A stretch of 64,000 nucleotides of DNA from Anisakis pegreffii (lineage: Eukaryota > Nematoda > Chromadorea > Rhabditida > Anisakidae). Positions 27,237 through 40,131 of this stretch are shown here, in pieces. The notes beneath the pieces are model-generated. The model saw nothing but the letters and a program-made list of their open reading frames with translations. It had not been told where the DNA came from and did no database searches. The position numbers and the translations under genes are program-made. Location of the stretch: contig JAPYMA010001458.1 in NCBI GenBank assembly GCA_035041965.1, forward strand, positions 1-64,000, written 5' to 3'. Each line of letters starts with the position of its first letter. Position 1 is the stretch's first letter.

Positions 27237-30200
27237 ATCAGTTGGAGTTTGTTCGTGTTTGATTATTGTGATGTGATAAATATGCATATATATACATGGT
27301 ATTTTTGATTTTGATTTCATCATGATTATTGTTATTGTTATTATTGCTGTTATGGATGATTGTGTTTATCGATCATTTTCGTTTTTGTTTGTGCTATGTT
27401 CATCCAATGTAATATGATCATTAATGATAACGCAGGTAATTTGAATCAATTAAATTCCTAAATTTTATTGAACTGACTATGAGTTATTGCGGATATTAAG
27501 TTCGCTAAACTGCGACCAATTCATCGAAAATTAGTTGTGAATTGCGGCTTAGAGCCATATTCTTGTTGGAGGATAGTTTGTGCTGAGCTGAACTGCGGAT
27601 CGGTAGACTCACAAAACAACAAAACAAGTGAAGCGAATAGGAAAAGCAACTTATTGTTGATTTAATATCGAAGAAATTCATCATTTCGTGTATTCATTTG
27701 ATCAGTCCGCAATACCATTCACACAAATGAATAATTAATGTGTAACGGATACAGAAAAAGCGAAGTTGTATGCCATCCATTTCATCTGATTAAATCCGAT
27801 CACTTCACGTTCAAAAATTTCTCTCCGCAAATGCACTCTCTCCCATAAGTTAATAACGAAAATTGCTATTATTATTTTCGTAAAGAGCAAACCTATTGAT
27901 ATTTTTCCATTGAAATATTTTGATGGTCCCTTTTAGAATTTTTTTTTTTCAATAAAAAAATGTTAGAATGCATTCAAAGTTTGGAACGAAGCAAATGTTA
28001 AAATTCGTGTGAAACGAAATATTTTAGGGTAGTGTTTTGTCATAAATGCTTGCTGGTCCTAGCAAATGTCTCTTCGTCGTATTTGATGGGATGAAATTCG
28101 AACAATGCATTTATTAAATATTATTTTTGTTTGAATTCGATTGCAGGATGTTTTTGCCTTTTGATTTACTTATTCACACTCGCTTGATATGATATCATTC
28201 ATAGGTTCGTCTATTTCAAGTTTGATTTTTATTCTTTTATTTGTCGCACTCAAATTTGTATCGTTGTGTGTGTTTGTTTGTTTCAAAGCTTATTGCCCAC
28301 TGCTGTACATCAATTCCAAGTACAAAGTTGAGTTATTATTTTATTGAGAGCTGGATGAACTTTGTTATCGATCAACTTCAATGCCTCATCTCGGTGAAAG
28401 GAATTCTCCTCTTTTTTTTACTTGCAGTAGTTTTTGATTGGTGCAGTTTAGAGTTAGTTGCTTGATTAACGACTGAGGTACTCTCTCACCAATGAATATA
28501 CCATGAAGTGAACGTGTGCATTTAGTATAAGATTAATAGTATCAAAAAGTAGTGATGATTTCGTTGTGTGATGATAAAAGAGGTATGATGACGGTCTGAG
28601 ACAGGATGAAATGTGCTGGAAAACATGGCACATTCAGCCAATTGAGCCAGTTTTGTTGGATGCGTAGTCGTAATTGATGTTTGAAAGTTGCCGGAGTGGT
28701 GCTTCCTGATTGTATTGATTCACGCTTATTTGTTCGTATGTTAGTATTTATTGCATAGCTAGTAGTATTTCGTTTAATTCCACACCAATTTTGATTGTTT
28801 CTCGTGATAATGCGAATGACAATAATTGAAACGCCTTTTCTGTGCACTCCACTCAAACAAAACCTCATCGTCGCAAATCGCATGTCTCATTCATTTTTTT
28901 TTTGTGCTTCGGTCGATTGTTTCATTATTCGTTCATATAAGAAATATTTTTAGTACTGGCATCTTTTTACGAGACTATTTCTGGCTCAAGCTAATCCTTA
29001 GACTCACGCTTAAATCCAGCGCTTTCCATAGCTCTTACTCAGACAACCAAAGAACAACCATATCTTAGCATAAGCCAGGAAAAAATCTCGTTAGAGGACT
29101 ATAGTGATCAGTACACATTTTTTTTGAGTTGTTTGTTTTAGTTTGTTCGTTTTCACACGTATCATATAATTCGCACGTGCAAGTGTCATATTTGTCCATA
29201 ATATGCGTTCGTTGTGTAATGTCCATAATCGTATTTGTTGATCAGTCATCCTCTTTGTTGTATTGTTTGTTTGTAGTTATTTCTTTCCACTTCTTCTATC
29301 TTTACGTTCTTCAACATCTCAGCTGATAGTTGTTGAAATTCGCTTGAGTTGGCCAATTTTCTTGTGAATGTGAGTGCGAATTTCTTCTCCGAGGTTCATC
29401 CAGTTGACTAAATGGAACGCAGAAAGGAATTATGAAAATGCAACAAGTGTAAAGAAAATCAATTGTTGAATGTTCATTCATTATGTTTAATACGGGAATT
29501 GGAAAAGCTGTGAGTGATATTTACGAAAGATGCTAACAGCGGAATGAGCAGATTTTATGTTCATCTGGAAGTATTGTTTAAATGTCAGTACTTTGTTTGA
29601 TTTATTTCTCAAATCTGATTTAGACATATCTCTATCGTTTCAACGGTCTTTTCTTCACAGTTATCGATGTTTTATATCGATGCATCGTTTATTTTAACGT
29701 TCGATATTTTTTAGAGAATATTTTCACAGTTTTTTTTTGCTAACGATCTTGTATGGTGACTATTATTATGATTATTGTTGTAAATTTCTATTTGTGATTA
29801 ACAGTTCCATTGTTGACATTTCATTATGAGTGTAATGGTAACTGACACTGATGTGGTCGTCATTTTGATCGTGTTCAATTTATGATTAGTGCGCGATTGA
29901 ATGAATGATGTGTGACTACAAGTGAATGTAAATTGTAATAAACTAATGCCATATCGTTGTTATTTCTCACTTTCTTTATGCGGTGTTTTGGTTTGGCGAA
30001 AAACGTTTCTGCTTGAGGAGATCAGGATGATTACTTCGACAAGATATCAGTTTCAGTGGCCGTCTGTTTTTGAAAGGAACCGTAGCTTGCCTCCATAACT
30101 GACTCATTGAGATAAGTGATTCTGTGGAAGTAACTCGGTAAGCTTTAGCATATTTAGTCCTACCAATTCGAAAGCAGTTTGAACGCGAGATTGGGGCCTT

Positions 30201-30453
30201 GACTGAACTTTGAATGAATACGGTCTTAAAACTTAGGGTTTATGAGAGAACACACCCCGATGATTCCGTGTGGAGCGACCAATGGTTATGTCTGGGGAAC
30301 GGCGTTCTGGAACAGAAAGCTCATTTACAGATAGATGTATGAAGGCAACGAGGTAGCTTTTAATGTACAACACTCAAATGGTTTAAATGAAAAGTGTAAA
30401 AGCAAAACAAATGATACATGATGTACAAGGGTATTATTGATAATCGAGCACAC
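27237..30453. other. Tail-to-tail gap between atf-7 and the minus-strand pseudokinase gene
   Basis: AT-rich, and should hold both 3' UTRs. I searched by eye for a second kinase domain (HRDLAARN, DFG, APE-type motifs) downstream of the pseudokinase stop and saw none. A 113-codon minus-strand frame at 28542-28883 has no motif I recognise. Confidence 0.5.
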
Positions 30454-33400
30454 TCAATCCCCTTCAGCACTATCACGAATCTTTCTCAGTTGTCGTTCAA
30501 CATCTCGAAATAGACCGCGAACCGTTAGATCATCATTCCAACATCGCTGAATCACCTAAAGTTTGTCTTACACTGCTCAAATCTAACCAACTGTATTTTT
30601 TGATGATTAAGTTCGATCAATCTTAAGCTAATTTCTCGAGAAATTCCACCACATGGTAATAATCACAAAGAATAATTCATCCTGGTTCATTTCATACTGT
30701 TACCTATCGCATCATATTGATGGAAGCACAGAGTGGTTTTTCAGAAATAATTTTTACTTCTTTGATAGGATGTGGTACTAATTCGGCATCAATGAACAAC
30801 GGCTGTGATCGACGAAAATTGCGATCGGTGATGTTGCTGGCGAGTTCATCTTCGTAAGGCAAGCTAGCGCCGTGAAACATCGACCATAAGATCGTACCGA
30901 ACGTATAGACCATTGCTGATGCATCGTAGGCACGTTCTGCGCCATCCGGATGCTGCAGACACTCCGGTGGAATCCATCTGAACTCATGATGCTTTATTGC
31001 GGTGATATCTAGAATTGCTCATTGCCTGCTACCTAAGGCCTTCGAAACTGCATATATGCACGTATAACGGGCACAACATTCGACGAATTGTCCTGGTGTA
31101 TGATGTTGGCACATGCTTAATACAGTTGTGAGTAACTGATGCATATTAGATGGTAGTATTCGATAGGTAAAATTTTTCAACGGAAGCATTCCTATCGGCT
31201 TGTTTTAAATCAACTTTATGCGCTCTTGACTAAATTTCAGTAGGTGAAACGCTTTTACGTGATAAGTGCACATTTTTCAATGGTGCAGGTTTTTGGGCAT
31301 CTCATCATAAGTACATCGGATGGTTTCAAGGCATGTCACTGTACCTGCATCTGTCGATATCGTCCAAATCATCACTCGTTGCGAATAATTCACCAGCGCT
31401 AAGCCCGTAAATAGCGATTTTAATATTGTAATCGTAGGTGAGCATACAGACATCGAGCGATAATCGACGATGAATAAACGAATATTTCTCCAAATAACGC
31501 AACCCTTCAGCTATTTGAACCGCAAACTGAGCTAGCTGAATGCAGTCAATTAATTAATCGATCATTTCTCTGTGAAATGATATCGCAAAAAAGATCGTCA
31601 TTGGCGATTGACTGAATTTAAGCGTCTCTAACGATCTTATCGCTAATCAAGAAAATTCACAACTGATATTTTCATTCATTGTAATAATACATGATTTCAT
31701 CGCATTTTTGACAGTCATTGAATTAATTTTAGTGGGCCAACATAACGTGATAAAACTTCTAAAAATAGATGTACGATGCAGTGCGATTAATAAAGTGGAC
31801 AATTTCTGTATCGGTATTGTTTTGATTACGACTGCAGTTAATTGAACATATCAAAATTGCAACGATAAAGTTGAATGATAACTTGTGAGTACTGCCTTCT
31901 CCCAATACGAACATATTCAGCAACACAGCCATAAACAATATCTTCCAATATTAACGAAACCATATCGCAATTCATTGATTCACAAATGCCCCATAAACGC
32001 CATATACGTCTTAAATGCATTGATTAAATCTTCCGTCACTTTTCTCAAATGCCATTATGTTATGGGATTCGACAGAACTTATTGATTTGAATGTTAGCAT
32101 CCATCGACGACCATTAGTGATTGAATGTTCGAAAATATAATGAAGATGGTTATGGCAATCGACCAATACTGAAGAAGAACGTACACAGATCCAAATCTTT
32201 TACGATTATCTGCTTCGCACAACAGCAATGAAATTTCATTTGGAGTGCAGTTTTTGACGGATAATTGAATGACAGGAATGCGACGTAACGAATCGAAATT
32301 CAGCGTTTTTTGTTCGATTGTACCCAACGCAAATGTGCCTTCATTGATGGGAAACGCTTGCTGAGGGACTATTCGCATCTTTGGTGTTATCTGTAAAGTA
32401 GAGCTATATATACCTGAGTGCGACTCTGTTGATAATGCTCATCACAATGTAAACTTCATCATTTCCATCAGCCTTGGTCAGTTGTTTACAATTACATCGT
32501 CAGCTTCGAACAATCGCATTGCTTTTGAATCGATAGCTCAGATATGATTTCTGCCATAACCTCTACTTGCATTCGACGTTGGAGTGTTTGTTACTTTTTG
32601 GACTTTTTGGACATTGAAGGAACCTCACCTGATCAGCGGTGATATGCCATGGTCTGTTGATCATTTTTAGTTTGTGTTCGTCGATGAAAGCCATCAACAG
32701 TGTGTTCTTATCACTCGCCACTCTCAGCAATTTCTTTCGATATATCACCTTCAAATTGATCCACATATCAGTCAGCAATTATAATAATGCTAATGCTGAC
32801 ACTACACCAGTAATAATCATAATGATAACAATATTATTAATGATAATAATATTAATGATGATAATTTTGTTAGTAACAATATTCATAATAATAGTACTGA
32901 CAAAAGTAATAATAACAATAATAATAATAGCAATGATAATAATATTATTAATAATAAAAATGATGATTATAATAATGTCAGTACAGATTAGACTAATAAT
33001 TTTCTTGATGGTCAGCAATAAAACAATTATCACCGCCTGCGTGAACGTCGATAATGATCTATTGTTTTGTCAGTAATTATACTTCTAAATGCATATTGAT
33101 TAGAAACTGCCTTAAGTTTGAAAATGATTTCGTTTCGTCCAAGAATAACGAGGTGCCATTTGCGATATGCTGTACTTCGACAGCCGGCATCTTCTTTCAA
33201 CAATGGACACGATACCAAAAACGCATCACCTACAACAAAATCATAGCATTTAGCACCGAACAATACCCTGTGCAATTCTCGCTCATTTCATTCATCTAAT
33301 TACTGAATGTTCAACCGACAATTCTCAGGTGTCATTAAATGAAACTTTAAGCGAAGTTTCAAGATGACTTGTTCCTAGTACAACATTCGCTGTATTAAAG

Positions 33401-35027
33401 CAGACGGCACGAATAACAACAGAAACAATTGACTTCATTTAAAGAAGAACATTTGCAGATTATCACAGAAATGATTGAATAAACAAATAAAAATGTCTAA
33501 GGATGACGGAGAGGCTTACATCCTTAATGAGCTGCTTGAATGACCTTTATGTAAATAATTACATGAATATCTAACTGATGTATTAGTGATAAAATAGATA
33601 ATCTTCCAAACAAAAAATTGAGAAAATGTTTGAATGAAAGACATATTGGGTAAGAGAATGGCGAATCTTACCCGGTTCAGCCAGTAACTGTGTTTGCAGA
33701 TCACTATCGTCAAGCAAACTGCCGAAGAAGAACGGTAACGAATCGAGCAGTTCATCGATTTGTCGTTTCTTGATCCGTTCGCATGTTTCGTTCCACGACA
33801 ATATACTGCTGCCACTATCCGACGGACCAGATGTACCGCTCGAAGCATCATCCGTTAAACTCATTCCGTCACTAGCATCCGTTGAAACACTTCGTGTCGT
33901 TGTTTTCGAACACCTCAAAACAGTCACATCCTAGCATCTGATCTGAAGTATTCAAGTCAAATGTTTCTCAGAATGGAAAGAAACATGAATAAATAGTGTC
34001 GGTTGAGTCGATAGTATAGTCGAAATTGTTCAAGATTTCGATATTTGTCGCCCAAGAAGATCGATTGAAAATCTTACCGTAAACTTCGAAATATCCTTTC
34101 GATAAGGGCATGAAGCATAGCCAAGCGCTGAAAGAGGAACGGTGAAACAAACGAAAGATTTAGGAATGGAATGGACGAATTTCGTCCAGTGCTGAGGAGG
34201 ATTGCATAGAACCGGTAAGTTAAGAGAATGGAATCATGAGAAAGCAGTCGTTCATCATTGCAATAATCCTTAAATTTGTTATTATGCAAACGTGCATTAT
34301 GCAGCGAACAACAACAAATTTAATCGATTCCATATTGTGTTACTATCTCCAAAAGGTGAAACTTCCTCTCAAACTCATCAGAACACATTTTTTATTTGAC
34401 TGCAAAATACATTTTCTTGCATGTGCTGTCTGCACCTTCTTTGATCAAATCCACATTACTTACCTCGTAAATGAAGCGCAGGTAATTGTTACAAGCTGCC
34501 AGGTCTATGAGACGTTAACAGTCCAACGGTCAAACCGCTCAATTGAAGAAATGGTCCCGATTAATTGAATAAAAGCATTTTATGAGGAATGACATCAACT
34601 TTTCATTAGTTGTAAAAATGTCCGTATAAAGTGCAGAATTTGAAATCGATGTATAATTTTTGATCAGCTCTATAATTTGAATAATTGATGCTTTGTATGT
34701 AGCATAAATGGTAATTTTTCTTGTTCAAAGTTGTGCGTAGAGAAGAAGATGGAACTCACTATGAAAACTGCACTCCTGCATATGGTCAGCATTTATTCAT
34801 CTGAATAATTTAGAACTCAGAAAGTACTGTGTTGAAACATTCATTATTTTCTCATCTTATTGGTAAGTGTGCCGATCAAATCAGTGCAATCATTAGGATC
34901 ATTCATTGAATTCGTTGCCGAGGTACTTTCGAGTTATTGCTCAATTCATTCACATAGTGTCCTAAACATTCGATAGAATTGAAGATGACTGTGTATTCGA
35001 TGTGGTGCACAGCATAAGCATGCAAAC
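30454..35027 (-). CDS. FERM-like/SH2-like/tyrosine pseudokinase protein, JAK-like, no second kinase domain
   Basis: Exons in coding order: 35027-34927, 34775-34760 (16-nt microexon), 34504-34464, 34268-34078, 33913-33672, 33229-33108, 32748-32629, 32390-32185, 32009-31883, 31535-31394, 31008-30758, 30555-30454 (stop). Phases agree throughout, giving about 553 aa. The C-terminal half is a tyrosine-kinase fold: NEGTFALG loop, LWGICES, AEGLRYLEKYSFIHRRL, IYGLS, FRWIPPECL, FGTILW, RCWNDD. The catalytic HRD is HRR, the loop Asn is absent and DFG is IYG, so it is probably catalytically dead. Before it lies an SH2-like stretch with FLVS in place of FLVR. The N-terminal exons contain SILLTYRFYAILL and FVSPFLFQR, which resemble JAK FERM motifs. 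PPEC, FGTxLW and the C-terminal FRDVERQL are closer to JAK JH2 than to Fes/Fer. No JH1 follows. The start exon is unresolved (a candidate ATG is at 35152). The kinase half is well supported; the FERM part is tentative. An alternative is a divergent Fes/Fer-like SH2 kinase. Confidence 0.68.
32780..32992. repeat. Degenerate AAT/AATG trinucleotide tract
   Basis: A 210-base stretch built almost wholly of AAT, ATA and ATG units. It lies in an intron of the minus-strand pseudokinase gene and produces long, meaningless Ile-rich open frames on both strands. Confidence 0.85.
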
Positions 35028-38000
35028 CTGTTAATGAAATGCCTCGTCGAAAGTCCGCGGCTTACTCCGCTCTAACAGTAAATGTTACTTCATAGTGAAT
35101 ACTTTATAACATCGCCGCATGTTTGAAATGATTCACTTTCACTTGAGCACATCGTCTGAAGTGAAGCGAATGTGACCGAATAAATGAAAGCTGAACTTAG
35201 AGTGTGGAAAGATTTTGTAGGGAATTCAAGCACATTGACGAAGGCGTAAAAACATATTCTGATATATACTGTAGAAAAGTATGGAGCAATGGTAAATTCA
35301 TTCGTAACACCCAACGCAATCATTTTTTGAGACTCATCAAATGCAGAAACTGGAATCGCGAGTTCAGCGATAGAATGCAATCAATGAGCGTATCGATCAC
35401 ATTCGAGTAATTTGCAAAGAGTAGAATATTTCGCGCAATGAACGCGCATTCGACAGTTACATACGTTGAGCTGCTTCAAAATGGTATCTTTAATAAACTA
35501 GGTTTGAGGTTATGTCGATGAAACCTGTTGTACAATTTCGAGACGTTGTAAGATGAAGCGAACCATCAAGTGCACAATTTGGTTTGCAATTTACCGATGC
35601 GGACATCAACTAATCAGTTTCATATCCAATTCGGAAAGTTTGACATCTTTGCGTCTCCTCTTCGACTTAAATGTTTGAATCGATTTGGTGCATGATGGTT
35701 GGAACTTTGAGTTGTGAATTAATATTATTGAGTTTGAGCAATTAGTATTGTTGATTTTCTGATTTTCACTACTGTATGAAGTCGATTGCTGCTGTCGAGA
35801 AAGTTATGATTACCCGAGGAATTCCAATACTTCTTGATTTCTCAAAAAAATTCTGGTATGAATACCGGGTGGAAATTCTGAAATAGCTCGGATATAATGT
35901 AATCGTTGTTGGTGCGTTATTTGGTAGACATTAAACGCAGAAAATTGTGAAGAGTGTGTGAATAGATTGTCAGGCAAAAGCGCGCATCTAATGAAATTGT
36001 GATCAGAGAAAAAGAACGCGTCGTTCAGTCCATGGATAATGTCTGTGCGCGCTGAAGGGATTTATTCCCAACAGCTATTGACGGCTTATTGACAGCCGTT
36101 TGTGGCCATTATCGATCAAAAACTGCTCGCTGTCCTCGTCGCACCACTACGCTATGTCGCGTCTCTCATTCGACATGGCATGTTGCCTCATAGGTTCCTC
36201 ATATTTCATTGTCAACACTGCAGTGCTGAACGTTTACACATCGGAAATCATTTTGTATGTAAATATTCGAACTCAAGTTTTGATCACATTCGTATCTTTC
36301 GGTCTTTGAATACACTATTTAAACTCTTGAAAATTCCTGAATAGTCCTCGTGAGATACTTCAAAATTATTATCCCATAACTGAATACTTTTTCATCTAAA
36401 CTGATTCAAACAGCCTCAGCAAAGATGTCCTGAGGCGTCCACAGCGGTCTTCGTCTTGAGTGCCATGGAGAAGAAATATTTTTGGTGATCAACTTTTTCA
36501 TGATGGTTTCGGGATCAGATTAACAAAATGAAATCACTCATTTTCTTCACTGAACTATTCATTGTGCTCGCAAATCGTTTTTCCCTGCTGAATATTCATT
36601 TCTTCTTGATATCGATTCAGTTCCTTATTGATTAAACTTCATTTCGCAATGTTCTGAAATTGGCAAAGCACGAAAATGAAATAAAGCTCAGAAATGTTTT
36701 AGAACGGATGGATATATGTTAAATGTTTGTTTGATTCATTCGAAACGACTGCATAATTCACGTCATATAATTTGCTCACTGCAATTGTGTGCTTAACATG
36801 AACTTTTCCATCAACGTAACTTTGTTCACGATACATTCCGTGGCATCTATTTTGTTGTATAATATTGCTGCATTTCGTTGTTTAGTAGCAATTTGAATTT
36901 TTTGAAAAAGAAATCTGTCAATTCCCTTTGCCAGCAGCTTTTATGAGTCAGTGAAGCACCACACTGTCGGAATTATGCTCGACTTCACATTCGTTGTCGA
37001 TTCACATTCACTCATCAGTTGCTCCACTGAAACGACATTCATTTCTATTCTCTTGAATTTTTTTCGATTTCCTGTAATTTTGGTTTTAAAATAGTCGCAC
37101 ACGTTCGAACCATCGTTTTCGAATTGCGCAATCACAAAAAAATCGCAGGTGACTTTAAACATCATGATAGAGATATTAAGTGAATGAATGAATTGATGCA
37201 TTTCGTTGGTGTTTATCTCAAAGACGCTCAAATTTGCCGAAAGTCATAGTCGGCAGCATTTTAAATGCTTAGCTCGTGTATAGTTTCGATATATTTGAAT
37301 AAAGCTTTATTGATAATCCTGTAATTGTACGACGTAAATGCTTTGTGAAATCCTGCTCACTGAATGATGTTGATTTTCAAAATTTTCTCTCTGCCACTCT
37401 TCATGGTTTGTTTGTTCAGCTCGATGATTGCAGCGACGAAGTTGCAAAAACCACCGAAGACAGATTATGAGATTAAAAGACGATGAAGTTAACAAAGTTG
37501 CTGACGTTCGCACATATCATTCTATGTGCAGTTCAAACTATTATCAACATTCATTACATATCGTTGTTTAATTTACTCATGAAACTCTTTCGTCAAATTG
37601 CGACATGTGGCTTTTATTCTGATCAGACAACTTCACCTTCTCGTCATTTATGAGTTACACGCTCTCATAGGTTTATCTGAATTCATTCAAACTCTCAGTG
37701 GTACATCCGCACAATCGCGTGAATCGTGCATTTACACATAACCATTCACTTCAGCCATATTCCTCATTTCCTGAAAAACATTGAAACATGTAGTTGAAAC
37801 ATGTGCAATTCACATGATGTTACACGTGTTATATCGTCATTGCGATCATGACCGGCATTCAAAACAAACTTTGATTGCACTTTTGAAGAGCGAATTGCAA
37901 GAAAGAGTGTTGATTTTATTACCGCTGATTAGGCATTACCTACGCATCGCGCACATAACTTCCTAAAGAGATGTCCTCATGAAATGACGCATTACAGTTC

Positions 38001-38515
38001 AATTTCTTTCGTTAATTTCTGCAAAATAAAAGTCGCATGTCGCGAAAAGAACTGTCATTTCACTCATGATCACTTTCATGAATCAGCGATGACTATAAAT
38101 TTGATGACTATAAATATAAATTAGTTTGACATTCAATGGATCAGTTGATTCGCTGAAGTCATTTGATTTATCGTTGCGTTATCAGTGAGCAATTGTTGGT
38201 TAACTTTATGAATGTTTGGTGATGATTTCGATCATGGTTTGAGGGTGCTGTCATCTATGTTTTGCGTTCTCGATTTTGAAAAATTAATTCCATTGTCAAA
38301 CTCATACGATTGTCGATTGTTAGTACAGCTGATTATTCAGTCGATTGTTGATTATTCAGTTCATTCCCTACCCATATTCACACATATCACTCGTGAAAAC
38401 AGTTCGAGTGATTCTTAAAGTACAAATTGAAATGAGACTGAATAGAGGACGTAACTATTGCAACAGACGTTATTGCTGAGCACTTCACTGCAATGATCAT
38501 TTGCACTAAGTATAT
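35028..38515. other. Upstream of the pseudokinase gene: first exon probably here
   Basis: The earliest supported minus-strand exon begins in phase 1, so at least one more coding exon should lie here. Candidates are an ATG at 35152 just after a TTCACTTCAG acceptor and one at 37013 after GTCGTTTCAG. Neither can be joined with certainty. Otherwise nothing is supported. Confidence 0.35.
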
Positions 38516-40131
38516 TATGAGTGACATATCTGACGTAACTCTTCATAATGTTATCCTTAGGGCGTTGTTCCTTGCGGTAATATATCAGCAGTTTATTTCT
38601 TCCCAACTGAACGATCTATCGGCAAGCGTAACTCACGTGAATTATGCACGTCTTATCCTCCAAAACACTCCAAATCATCCCGTACATGTACCCCTTTGAG
38701 TCATTATATATCATCAACATTGGTCGGTTTGTTTCTCACGTCTTAATTTTACCGATCAACTCGTAATGCTCAACTTGTTTCGTAATCATTATTGCTAAAC
38801 TCATACCTCTAATCAGTGCTGGATGAATCAACGTAACTGCACTTGTGGGCAAGTTTTCTAAATGACAAAACAAACAAAAAAACCGGATCAAAAATGCAAA
38901 ACGCCTTAAATCCGCCTGCATATAGACGATAACATTCACTGTTACTAATTTTGATTCATTTGGTTGTTGTCGTCGTTGTCGATTTTACGTTCTCTGCTAA
39001 AGCAAATTCAAAGTCATTGTAATGGCCGTTGAATTCCATTATAACGGCTTTGAAAGTTAGTGGCTATAGCCACTAACTTTCGCAATTTCTTAAAACATAT
39101 GTGTAAAATCATCTCAGTTTCTCTCATATTCCTCACCAAAACTTCATTCAAATCATTTGCTGTTCATAGCCGAAAACCATCGAACTATGGATCGATGCTG
39201 TATTCTGTTTATCCTTAACAACACCGAACATTTTAAAGTGACTAAATGGAACACTTAATCGAGCAAACAGTGAATGAGGAAAAAATCAAATGAGATGTTA
39301 CCATAAAATGGTTCGTTCATTAATCACATGAAATATTATTTGCATTTGAGTGTTATTTATGAATTTGTCGACGAAAGCAATTTCCGTATTCCCGTTTGCT
39401 TATTGAAATTGATTTTGTTTAGTGAATCGCTTGAATATTACTACAATGTGCTGGCACTGGCAACAATAACAATAACAACTGCTTTTTGAAACGATATTAT
39501 ACATTCGCCCATCTTACATGATTGCGCCATGCGCTTCTGCTTTAATGCTTTTCATCAGTATCATTACATCAACGCTATAAGCCAGCAATTTGCATGTGGA
39601 GATGAATCGCTGAATGAAAGCGATTTACTTATTGAAATGCTTTGCAGTGATCATATTACATAGAAGAGTTTATATGTAAAAGCTTAGTCATTCATTCATT
39701 CTTACATTTTTCATGAGTATTACATGCTTCATTTATTTTTTTCTTTCGTTAAGACGTCAGATGCTTCTGGATCGACTGTTTACATTGCGAACTTAAGTGA
39801 GTTTGTTGTTAATCGTGGATGTGAGCAACTTATAAATCGATCGTTTTGCATTCCAACTGAATTCCATCAAGTACGGTTTAATTCAGCTGTAAGTGTTGCG
39901 CGGAAATTAACGATAAAACAGGTTTATTTTATGTGGAGTGCCAACATACGAAAACGCTAGTCAAAAGAATCTAAAAGAGCAGTGTGCGACATAGAAGCGC
40001 AAGCAAAATATCACATGAAGAAATTAGCATCTCAGACAGACGAGGCCCATGCATGCCTAGTCATGAAGGGTACAAGCGCATCAAATATTAGTGAGTATTC
40101 TTTAAGGAATAGCGCTGAGCCCAGTCTCTGA
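38516..40131 (+). CDS. Candidate multi-exon gene, unknown product
   Basis: The best piece is an exon-like block at 39754-39890, flanked by a pyrimidine-rich acceptor (TTTCTTTCGTTAAG) and a strong donor (GTAAGT). It is followed, in phase, after a 69-base intron by 39960-40131 ending in TGA. A possible upstream block at 38516-38672 starts with ATG (MSDISDVTLHNVILRA) and exits in the right phase at GTACAT. Joined, these give about 160 aa with no motif I recognise. The strand opposite is also open from 40136 to 40324. Support is from splice sites and phase only. Confidence 0.22.
39052..39081. repeat. Perfect 30-bp palindrome
   Basis: GAAAGTTAGTGGCTA is joined directly to its exact reverse complement with no loop. 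A weaker GCCGTT/AACGGC hairpin precedes it. It lies in the gene-poor stretch upstream of gpdh. Confidence 0.9.

Noticed and set aside
28542..28883. 113-codon minus-strand frame between atf-7 and the pseudokinase gene
   Set aside because: No family resemblance, another frame in the same place is equally open, and this length is expected by chance in 64 kb of AT-rich DNA.
30454..32390. Receptor tyrosine kinase or active kinase
   Set aside because: No membrane segment precedes the domain and the catalytic HRD and DFG motifs are replaced.
32639..33076. Long Ile/Met-rich frames on both strands
   Set aside because: Product of the AAT/ATG trinucleotide tract in an intron.
33672..33927. Start codon of the pseudokinase gene at 33927 (GTG) or an in-exon ATG
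   Set aside because: Upstream exons join in phase and extend the protein. The GTG lies just after a TAG within an intron, so this is an internal exon.
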